Shown: piece after piece, positions 1 to 9,744 of the stretch
How the letters are laid out: each line of letters begins with the position of its first letter
Position numbering within the stretch: the first letter of the stretch is position 1
NCBI GenBank assembly: GCA_032358165.1
Contig: JAALGY010000017.1
Span: 1,302,001-1,366,000, forward strand
Direction: 5' to 3'
Source: Diplosphaera chodatii
Taxonomy: Eukaryota > Chlorophyta > Trebouxiophyceae > Prasiolales > Stichococcaceae
DNA: 64,000 bases
Translations under genes and position numbers: made by a program
The notes under the pieces: generated by a model
What the model was told of the DNA's origin: nothing
Seen by the model: the letters and a program-made list of their open reading frames with translations, nothing else
Databases searched by the model: none

Positions 1-103
1 GTCACTCAGTGTTATGTGTACACATCGATAGTAGTGTTTTGGCATTAGCATTAGTACCGCTATTGATATAGTGTCCCTGAACTTTTGATTCTGATTGAAA
101 CAG

Positions 104-919
104 TTGCTACCAGGCGCTGCGTCAGTATGGCATCAAGGTCGTCTGCATCAACCCAGGTGCGGGCCGCAACCTTCAATTGACTCCCGCTTGTTGAGGCCAG
201 GGTTACGTCGCACGATGCACGTATGCATACGTAGCCGGCTTATGCACGCGTATGCACGGCTGCACGGCAGTTTTCGAGACGTATACACGGCTGTCGGGCA
301 CAGTCTGACGATTTGATCTAAAAGGGATCGCAGCTGAAAAGGTGCGCCGTGTAGCGTTTTCATGGCCCTGAAAGCTTGCACAGGGGCCTGACGGTGTTCT
401 GAGAGATCTCTAGAGCGTTGCTGTGCACGGTGGCACCGGCTGCAGCTCAGAATGCCCATTTTAGCTGAGCCGAGCATTAGTAATCAGCTTGCTGATTGTT
501 GCTGACGTAAGCTAGGATCGTTGCACGTGCACGCACGGGTGCATGCGGCAGGCCAAAAATGCCGTTCTTCGTAAGCCTAGCTGAGACAGCATGACGTAGT
601 AGCCAGCTCGGTATAAATGGGACTTTCCGACCATGCAAGAGTGTCTGTCTTGCAGGGATGGTCAACACTGACATGCCGCCAAAGGGAATGAAGACAGAGA
701 TGATGATCCAGCCAGAGGCAAGAGTAGCTCTCACCAGCAGCCTGATGCCAGTGAAGCCAGCTGACATGTTTGTACAACGAATTTTGGACCATCAACCTCT
801 CCGCGTCTGTTGTGCAGGACGTGGCGGCAGCAGTCATGCTGGCGGTGAAGACCAAGCAGTCATGCACGCCTCAGGACATCACGCTGAGACCCACAGAGCC
901 CGTGCAGCCCCTTAATTGA
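104..919 (+). CDS. Short-chain dehydrogenase/reductase (SDR), C-terminal part; 5' end beyond window
   Basis: Three short exons join in frame: 104-156, 656-717 and 818-919 (stop TGA 917-919). The first carries YQALRQYGIKVVCINP, the second GMVNTDMPPKGMKTEMMIQPE read across the splice, the third DVAAAVMLAVKTKQ and ends in PVQPLN. The INPG-MVNTDM stretch followed by 'xQPEDVAxAVxxAV' is the usual C-terminal part of classical NAD(P)-dependent SDR oxidoreductases: the PG motif after the last core strand, then the substrate-binding helices. The Rossmann glycine motif and catalytic YxxxK must lie upstream of base 1. Substrate cannot be told. The intron between exons 2 and 3 starts with GC rather than GT (CCAGAG/gcaaga) and keeps phase 0. 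The family call is firm; the acceptor at 103 is inferred. Confidence 0.8.
219..232. repeat. 14-bp perfect palindrome
   Basis: ACGTATGCATACGT reads the same on both strands, within an SDR intron rich in alternating purine/pyrimidine (gcatgcac-type) sequence. Function unknown; could be chance. Confidence 0.6.
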
Positions 920-1424
920 GAGGTGGCCTGCAGCTTTTTGCAACGGTCCTCAACAGGGACAGGACTACGGTAGTTTGAGATGGTTGTAACATTTGCTTGC
1001 AAGTCGGTCAGTGCGTATCGCATGATGCACTGTTGCATGACGGAGCCGCCACCTTGATAGTTGACGGCAAGTTTGCAGGCAGCCCTAATGGGCAAGGTGT
1101 TCACCCAGCGTATGGCTCGACGTGCATGTCTCAGCACGGTGTCAATGTGGATAGGAACACCCTCAGACACATCCTCAAGTGCAACACCAACATCCGGAGC
1201 AACCAGTTCAAAGAGCTGGACGTCAATGCCATGACCTCGCAACGACGCAGTTGACATGAGAGCCCCGCTGTATAACCTGAAGCCTCCTGTGTGCGGCGCT
1301 CTGTCGTTTCTACGACCCATCAGCTCAGCCCAGCGTCAGCTGTCCGTCTCGTCACCTCATGCCCGATGCCTCACTTGTGCATTAGGCGCCCAGCAGAAGT
1401 GAGATTGGTAGACGGCATGTTTCA
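920..1424. other. Intergenic, convergent 3' region
   Basis: This lies between the SDR stop and the stop of the PHD-finger gene. Open frames exist on both strands around 1000-1320 but match nothing I recognise and have no supporting splice context. Most likely it holds the two 3' UTRs. Confidence 0.5.
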
Positions 1425-4400
1425 TCACCTCCGCGAGCGTGTGCCCCGCCTTGCCGGCGGCTCAGCTGCCGCTGCCACTGTTGCTTGCCGTTTGGACCTG
1501 CCAGCCGAGCAATTCATTCAGGATGCATCCCGCACATGTGCCAACTTGGCGTGAATCATGCAAGATCAGGTCCACAATGTGTTGAGTAGTCTCAGACACT
1601 GGCAAGCTTTGCTGGCTCCATGCAGAGCAGAAACCATCAAGGTGGTGCACATCATTGGCGGACCTTGAGGCAGCAGCGGCGGCTGCAGGTGCTACAGACT
1701 TGCGGGTTGCACGTCGCGGCGGCTCAGCCACGGACGCTGCGTCCTGCTCCTGTGACGCTGCCCTGCATCCCGGCGGCATCGAAAGGGTGGTGAACAGCAG
1801 AGCTGATGCATATGGCTTTGCATTGGGATTCGTCCACAGGAACAGTGTGTGAAGCACATGCAGGCACGCCAAAACCCTGAGCATGCTGCAGCTTGTGCTG
1901 CTGGAGCCCGGTGGGCACCTGCGGGGGCGCTTGGCAGCGGGCGCCGCCGCCGCCGCCTCATGGGGTCCCGCCGCCCCTGCAGCGGTTGGGGTGGGGGCAG
2001 GCCTCTCCGCAGCGGGCCGTGGCCTGCAGAACAAGGCACATGTGTTGCAGAGATGCCAGCAAGCTCAGCGACCTTGCACCCTCAGTCTCCGGGACGTTCA
2101 GCAAATCGTCAGTATGCGGGCGCCAGTCTAGGGAATGGTTTAGGTTCGCACCCAGCGGCTTTGGCGATGGGGTCGGCGGCGCAGGCGGCGCAGAACCAGT
2201 CGCCCTTGGGGACACGCCGCAGCCGGGGCTGCGTGCACGCCAGGTGCGTCGGCGCGTCGCAGCCGTCGCACAGCAGCATCACCTGCGGCACAGGTACTCC
2301 AGATGGATGAGCACATTCCGAACAGAGATGCGGGCGACGTGTTGTTGCTCTCTGCTGTGGGCCACAGGTGGCTGAGAACCTGCTCCTACGGCACGCCCAG
2401 CAACCACACCAAAAAGTGCAATAACCCACTAGGCGCCTAATTCCATTGCAGCAGCACCTTCTTGCCGGCGTCCTTGCCGCACACTCTGCAGGTGTCTTCT
2501 GCCATCTCCGCAGCCGCGGCCACTGCCGCCACCTCCGGAGCTGGCGCGGCCGCCGGTGCTGATGGCTCTACCTCCATAGCAGCCTCGGTCTGCGGCTCTG
2601 CCACCTCCACTGTGATACGCGGCGGCGAAGCAGCAAGGGAACTGGTCGGCTGCTCAGCATCAGCCGCAGCATGGGTGTCCAGTGCCGCCGCTGGCTCGGC
2701 GGCCACAGCCGTGCAGCCCAGCGCCTCAGCAACAAGCTCCGCCGTCTCTGCGGATCAGGGAGTCATCTGTTAGATGACATCACATCCCGGCCATGCGCGG
2801 ACCTGGTAGGTGTGCGCCGCGCAGCAGCGGTGCCACGGTGAAGTTTGTGTGACCCTAAACCCTCACACCACAGCACTGTAAATACCATGCTATACTGCAC
2901 ATGATCCGGTGCATCAGCCAAGCACTGGTTTCTGCGAAGCAGTGCATGAAAGCGTGAGCGTGAGCGGAGCTGTACAAGCACACCGTCGATGTCCTGCGCC
3001 ACCTGCGCCAGCTCAGCGTCCGCCAGCGGCTCGCCGCAAAACATCCACCGCGGCACCTCCTCCGCTGGCGCCGGGGCACGCGAGCGCCGCCTGCAGTCCA
3101 CAACTAGCGCTATGCTGAGCCACATTAAGAGCCACCTGGAAATTGAACTCTAGCAATGCAGGTGCTGTCAAGCGCAGGCTTGACATTGGCAAGGTGCCAC
3201 ATTTGGGAGCGACATGTGCTGGGCATGCAGGTCGCGCAGAGGGATGGGGCTGCACCTGCCGGCCGGCGCTGCAGCGGCGGGGCTGAGGAAGGGCCAGCGC
3301 GGCAGCACGGGTGTGGGCGCGGTGGCAGCGGCGATTCGAGCAATCTGCCGCTCACGCTGCACGGGAGTCCGTCCGGCCTGCACCTGTAGGGCAACAGAGC
3401 ATACTTAGATCCCTGAGAAGTGAGGACCATTCACAGGCCTGCTGATAAAACAGGTCATCATCTGCACAAATATTTTTTTCCTGTGCACCAACACAAGAAA
3501 TGCACTGTTGGATTTTAACACACCTTCGAGGTGCCGGCAGGTGCATTCTCCTCAGCAGCAACCTTAGCAGCGGGCTGGTCAATGTCTGCAGGAACAGCCG
3601 GCGACAAGTGCACTGGCAGCTCCGGCCCCAGGTCCCCACTCGTAATCGTTGCCGCAAGCGCCGCCAATGCAGCCTCGGCCTCGACACGCTTGCCTGCATG
3701 GTGACAAGCAGTACGTCGGTTCAAGTGTCCTTCCCTTGGAGCCATGATCTGCCTGTTCGTCAGCTGTACAGCTGGCAGGCATATCTTCATGCTTCTAGGC
3801 CCTACGACAGCCGCACCATGTCTTTGAGATTTACAGAGTGCAGGATGGTGAGTGCGGCGCGCCCTGAACCTGTGAGACCCTCACCATGCTCTCGCGCCAG
3901 CAGCTTGGTGAGCGTCGCGTTCTGGCGTTGCAGCTTCGCTGCATGCCGCTCCGTCTTGGCAGCCGCCGCTGCCATCTTCTGGGCCTGCGCACCATGCAAT
4001 ACGGATATCAAATGCCGCACTTCTTGCACATGGCAACAGCCCAGTGGGCAGGTTGTGGGCCAGGGACAGTATATGCACCAGCGCACACGTGCAAGTAGTA
4101 AGATCTGATGGTGGTTTCTCGTCATCTATCGATGGCACTCTGCTCCTACCCTTGTGGCAGCCATGCGGGCTGACACCGTGGCGTCGGCAACCCGCTTCTC
4201 CGCTCGGGCGCCGACGCCACGAAGCAGCCGCGCGGCCGGCGACCCACCCGCAGGGACCGCCCCCAGCGCCTGCCGGGCCACCACAGCACATAATGCAGTA
4301 GGATGTAACACCGGGCCAACAGCCCTTTCCGCCAAATGAACAGGAACAGCGCACGAAATTGCACAAGAGGTGCCACCTCAAAACTGGGAGCTCATGTGTC

Positions 4401-5990
4401 ACATCCCAGTTGATCCCACCTGTGCCACTGCAACCGTCAGCTTTGCAGCCGCCGCCTGCGCATCACCGGCTCGGCCCGCCTCCTCCAGGGCTTCCTGCAT
4501 TGCATATGTATAATTTGAGTGAGCGGACGCAGCCCCGCCACTGCAGCATGCGTCCAGTGCAGCGTGTCAGTGTCAGCGCCAGCAGCCTGCGGGGCCAGCT
4601 GCCATGAGCGTCGAGGCGACAGGGACACGCCTTGGGGATGCGCAGCGTGATGTGGGAGGCCAGGGGGCTGGGCAGCGCTGCGAGGGGCACGTGCACGGTG
4701 AGGCGCGGGGGGCTGGCGGCCGCACCGCACCCCGGCTGCGCTCCGTCAGCAACAACCTGGAAGACCGCAGTCTCCTGCACATGACGAAAACGGTTGTTCA
4801 GTTCCGATCATGTGCGTCAGTCGACATGGCCAGGCTTCTCCCAGGCACCAGCAGCGTGCCGTGAGGACTCAATGCACACCAAGCCTGCTAGACATATCGT
4901 TTGCAGGTCGCCTGACCACCACGATTGTCCACAGCTGGATGTAGACCAGCAGCTGCCTGCATAATAGCACAGCCCATGTGAACGTGCCGAACTTCAGTAT
5001 CACCTGTTGTGCTAGGGAGGTGCTCTGATGCTGGTCCGCGGTTGCTGGGCTGGCCAGCCCCGCTGCACCGGAGGGCATTGCTCCAGGTGCCACGCGCATC
5101 GTCAGATCCACCTGCCACACAGTCAGTGCCTGTCGTCAACCTCCTTAGATGCTCGGTGGCGCCAGTGTGAGCAATCACGCCGCACGGGCCGTTGTCCAGC
5201 CAGCCCAGCAGACGCAGGGTGCATGCACATGCACTGTTGCCGAGGACTGTCAGGCGCTGTGACACCTGCGGGCTAGCGAAGAAGTTGGCTGGCAGCTCGA
5301 CGGTCAGCTCGCCCTGCGCCATTGCGACTTCCTGCAGCCGTGTCGCCAGCGCGCCAGCATCGGGCTCCTTGCCACCGTCGCCCGGCTGGCCTGCAGTGCA
5401 TGCAACACAGCCCTGCACCTTCTTGTTGCAACAGCGGACAATCAGGTAGAAACATCTGTCTACATGTGTGTGCTCCTAAGGCGTGCACATCTGTGCCAAT
5501 GCAACCTTCAGAATGTACCTGTGTTGGGAGTGGAGGTGGGTGTTGCCAGGGCGCTGTTGGGTGCAGCGCGACTGCCGGACTGCCCGCCCCCAGCGGACCT
5601 AGGCACGGCAGATTTCCATCGGGTGACTGCAGGTGCACGTGCTGTGCAAGCACGAGGTGTACACACACACAGCAAGGAGGGTCGAGACCCGGCTGCGGCG
5701 CCCAAGCTGATGCGCATGCAGCGCCAGAGTGCACAGAGGGAGCTGCGCACCCGGCAGCGGCAAGGCGCAGCAGGCTGGCAGGCGTGCCGGCGGCAAGGTC
5801 CGTAGCGCCGCCTGATGCTGGAGCCGCCGGCGTCGCTGGCTTGAGGGCGGCTGGCGTTGTGGACCTGCGCGCTGCGGGCGTCGGCGGCCGGAGGCTCAAC
5901 GACCGCCGGCCCGGCGCCGGCGCTGAGGTGGCGTCAGGCGTGCCGTCTGCGCCGTGCTCTGCGTGTTCAGTGGTGATACTCTGAGGCTAC
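1425..5990 (-). CDS. PHD-finger protein, likely nuclear chromatin reader; 5' end unresolved
   Basis: A multi-exon minus-strand gene. The PHD zinc finger is split by an intron: DTCRVCGKDAGKKVLLQ ends one exon (about 2454-2510) and VMLLCDGCDAPTHLACTQP then KGDWFCAAC starts the next (about 2168-2275), giving the C4-H-C3 ligand pattern and the LLCDGCD and GDWFC hallmarks. PHD fingers read histone H3 tails. N-terminal to it are several short exons of low-complexity Ala/Pro and helical sequence (for example EALEEAGRAGDAQAAAAKL near 4440-4490 and RHAAKLQRQNATLTKLL near 3890-3950). The C-terminus has basic nuclear-signal-like runs (AAKRPRR near 1935; TRSRR at the end), stop TGA 1425-1427. The first exon could not be fixed; coding potential fades at about 5990 with no good ATG. 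It might be two genes, but no clear internal terminus is seen. Confidence 0.65.
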
Positions 5991-6119
5991 CGCTGTACTA
6001 AGTGGTGAGTGCTCTGCTTGCAAACTTAGGGTTCGACACAATGAAGCATGCTGCAATGCCCTGATGCATTTTGGGCATGTTGCTGCTGCGTTGAAGTGCA
6101 CGTGCATGTGCACAGCGTG

Positions 6120-9100
6120 CTACTGCAATGGACCTTCGGCGATGGGCGCCAGCGGCAGGTCGGAGGCGGAGGAGTGGCGCAGCCGGCTGCCGGAGCGGCG
6201 GCGGTCCTCTGGGATGTGCGGCAGCGCGGGTGACCCTGTAGCAGAGCGCCGTCGCATCGGCCCGGATGCTGGCGAGCTGCCCTGCTGCGCGGACACAGGA
6301 GAACTTTTCTACAAACGGCTAGCTATGTGGCAACGGCTCCTGTTGACATGACAGGAGTGCGTGCTGCAAGAGGGAGCGTCAGAATACGAATACGTTCTGT
6401 CAGAGCCACGGCTCCAGAAGGGGAATCCACAAAATCATCACGCGCTCAATCACACACCAGCCTGGCAGGATAGCTTGCTCAGAGCAAGGGACAGCAGCCT
6501 GCACCTCTGCAGCGAGTGGTGTTCCGCTGGCAGAGCCCATCGCCCAGGCTGAGATCGCCATTGTGCTGTCAGCCTCCACATGCACAATCTGCAGAAATAA
6601 TGCAGTACCTTCAAGCAGGTAAAGCAGGGACCCGTCACAGCCACTTATAGAAAACCACTGCTAGTGTTGGCGGATCAAGGGCATACCCAGGCCATGTCTC
6701 ATTGCCAATCAAGCAATGCCCATGCAGCAGTGGGGACAGCAGACCTCGCTGGCCTGCTGCAGGGTGGCATCGCGGAGGTCGAATGTCACGTCTCGCGGGA
6801 CGCCCTCTGGTGAGCTCACAACTGCGCAGCACAAGCACAGCAGTGTTGCCTGCAAGCATGCCATCACAGCCATGCTGCTCTTCTTATAGTGTCGAGAGGC
6901 ATACTTTGCTGCTCCACACACAGGAAGGACATAGCACCTGCAAGCGGAAGGCTGAAGCGGACGGTCTTCCGCCTGCTTGCCGGCCGCAGCCGCTTGCCGC
7001 TAACAGCTGCATCCTCACCGCCAGCCTCTGCCATGGCCGCATCATCTGCATGACTTTCGCATGCTGCCGCTGGATGTTCTACCATCTGCATGTCCAGGCC
7101 AGGATGCGCCGCCGCCACATTCTCAGCAGCCGGACCGCCTTCAGATGACTGTTGGCCCAGTGACGCCCGGCCTGCCCATGATGATAGCGACGGCGAGCGG
7201 GTGGCCGCAATAGCCTTGGGAACCGCGAGCGACCGGGTGGCCTGCGAGTTGCTGGAGAGAGAGGACTTGCGGGAGGCGGCGCGTCGGGCGGAGCGCGGGG
7301 TGGGCGGCCTCTGCGCGAGCACAGCTGGGCTCTTCGCGGGCAGCGGCGCTGGGGATGCGCCCTTGCCGAGGAAGTCGCAGTAGGCGCTGCGGCCCGCGCC
7401 GTTAGCGTCCCCCTCAGACGTCTTGCGCAGGCCTGCACGTGTGCAGCATCAGACATTCCGTTCCAATCCACTGACTCCCGTTGAGCCCTGCCTGCCAGAG
7501 GCACAGTCCGAAGGCCTGATGACACGTTGCAGGCCCATGAACTCACGTGCACGGAGTTTGACCAGCTCCTGGGAATCCGGCACAAACGCTGCCTTTTTGG
7601 CGCCTTGGGGTGTTGCCCGAGCCTTGCCAGCAGCAGCAGCAGTGGGTTTCCGAAGTCCAGCAATGCCAGCCTATGGCAAACGATCTCCAGGGGTCATCAC
7701 TTGCATCAGCTTCCCAGGGTTTCGCCCAGAGCTTGCTGTCGCAAACAACCTCTGGGCCACGGTTCAACAACTCAGGCATTGCAGCATGATCCATCCTGCC
7801 CAAGTTCGTGCATGTGCCAGGCCTACCTTGAGGGCGTTCTGAAGCTCGACAGGGTCGAATCTGCCAGGGGCAGATGCGCCAGCCGGCTTTTCTGCCAGCG
7901 GTGCTGCCTTAGGTCGAGCTGCCTGCACAAAGCGTGGCAAACCCTGGTCACTTGCAGTCATATGAGTAATTGGAGAACCCAGGGGCACCTGGTCGGGTTT
8001 TGCGATGGCCCTGCTTTGACCTGACCAGCTGCCCTGTGATACAGCCGTGCAGGTCAGCACTGTCCAGCGCGACATCCCATCACAGTGGTCACCTTTTTCA
8101 GGAGGTCGCCCAGAGGGGGTGGCGGCGGGGGCGGCGGCGGAGGGGCTGCAGCCCTGCCGGCTGCCGAGCGTGTCGAGGAGCGAGGCGTCTTGCGTGGCGG
8201 CAAGTCCTCAGCGTTTTGGTCCGCAGGTCTGCCGCGCTTCCTGGTAGATGCCCTCTTGACCGCCAGCCCCATGCCTGCATCGCAAGTTGTGAGGATGCAA
8301 ACGGAGGCCCAGTGCACGCTGTCGTCTTGCCGTCTATGCTTGACGTTGGAACGGACAAGGTGCCAGTCACCCTGGAAGCAGGCACACATTCACCAATGGT
8401 CAGCGGCCCGGTGCAGGCGTTGTTGACATCCTGGTGTGCGAGCGGCCGGCGGCCGGAGGGCGCCAGCACCACCGTCTCATCGCTGTCCGTCTCAAACACC
8501 AGCAGCCGCGACCGCCCCTCCAAGTGCACCTGTGCACACCAATGCCCTCCGTGCGGTAAGGCAGCGCTGCAGCTGACGTGCCACCATCCCATATATTTGA
8601 TGCCGGCACCTCTAGCCAGCAGCGGCCCTGTGCGAGTACGGTGTCTGTGCGGTGCACGCCGGACCTGGTCGCCGCTGAACAGCGTTGAGCTGCGCGCTAG
8701 GTGAAAGATGCTAGAGTTGACAAGCACCTCAATCTGATCGCCGCTGAAGAGCTCAACGGGGCTGGGCGCCGGCTCCCCATTGACGCTGACAGGCTCGCGG
8801 CCCAGGCTGGACAGCGTCACGCAGCCCGTTTCCGTGTCGACTTCCAGCTGCACGTGCTTGCGTGACACCTCCCGGTTCACGATGCGGATGTCGCACTTCT
8901 GGTCCCTATGCCGGCATGCAGCAAAGTGGCATGCTGCGCAATTGGGCCTGCGCTGAACGGCGTTGCAGCAGGACCGCACGTACAGTCACAACTGCAGCCG
9001 TGCTGTTCTGCCGCAACCTGCTGCGCTTCAGGCACACGCCTACCTGCCAATGACCGTCAGCGGCTTCTCAATGCTGTACACCAGGTCCTCAGCTCCATCC

Positions 9101-9153
9101 GTGCCAGGGATCAACAGGCGGCCCCAGCAGCTGGCAAGCTCCGCGGCCGCCAT
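6120..9153 (-). CDS. FHA-domain protein with AT-hook and PP1-docking-like motif
   Basis: Start ATG 9151-9153. Exon 1 (9044-9153) reads MAAAELASCWGRLLIPGTDG and ends EKPLTVIG; exon 2 from 8905 continues RDQKCDIRIVNREVSRKHVQ, so the FHA phosphothreonine-binding fold (about residues 9-100) is complete, with the GR, SRKH and VNG hallmarks. Downstream come a Pro-rich exon with KRASTRKRGRPADQ, an AT-hook-like core (KRGRP at 8225-8239), then Ser/Arg-rich exons with SP and TPRS sites, then RRKTVRFSLP (KTVRF at 6954-6968), which fits the protein phosphatase 1 docking consensus [KR]x(0,1)[VI]x[FW]. The last exon ends LPLAPIAEGPLQ, stop TAG 6120-6122. FHA + DNA-binding + RVxF recalls animal Ki-67; NIPP1 also combines FHA with RVxF, but its FHA is of a different type. 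One donor (about 8670, GTCCGG) is weak. Probably nuclear, on chromosomes. Confidence 0.75.
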
Positions 9154-9744
9154 GCTGCTGCTGTTTGCTAGTGCCTGTGCCCAGAAGCGCCAAGTCTATG
9201 TAGTCGATCAGCTGACTTCCCAAACCGATCTCCACACATCATTCTTAGCTTCTATGCCGCGCTAAGAGACAACATCCGCACGATGTGCATGATCTGCAGG
9301 GTGAAACTCCAAGCAGGACTGTGGACCCCTGCACTGGCGAGGACGTGGGCTGGATGTCTGTACCTGTCACCTGCTGACAGCTTGCATGTGACGTTGCGGC
9401 CGCTGAACGGCTCTCAAGCCCCTGCCATGCATTTACATTCCTCGTGCGAAGCCAGGAGCGGCTCAAGTGCGCTTTGCTTTACTAAATCACTGCACAGGTG
9501 CACGCACACTGGCACTCTGGCAGACAAATACAGAACTGTCGCGGGGTAGTTTGCGATTTCAAGGGTTTATCGGTTACGTAAACCAACATGCATGTTCGCA
9601 GCAGGGCAAATCCCGCGCAGTGCGCCCTGTCGGCTTGCCAGTGTGCGGTGCAAATGCGTTTAAAATATTGCATGAATCGCTAGGGACAGGCGGTGCTGCC
9701 AACGCGGCACATTGTATGATGTCTAACTAGCCGGCGCATGCGCA
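9154..9744. promoter_or_regulatory. Shared divergent upstream region (FHA gene / NOP14)
   Basis: 591 bases separate two head-to-head start codons, so both promoters must lie here. An AT-rich patch (gtttaaaatattgcatg, about 9659-9675) is about 80 bases upstream of the NOP14 ATG; no confident TATA box is seen. The arrangement suggests a bidirectional promoter, which is inference. Confidence 0.4.

Noticed and set aside
871..1320. 149-residue minus-strand open frame with natural-looking sequence (HGIDVQLFELVAPDVGVALE)
   Set aside because: No family recognised, no splice context, and it overlaps the SDR last exon; kept only as a note on the intergenic region.
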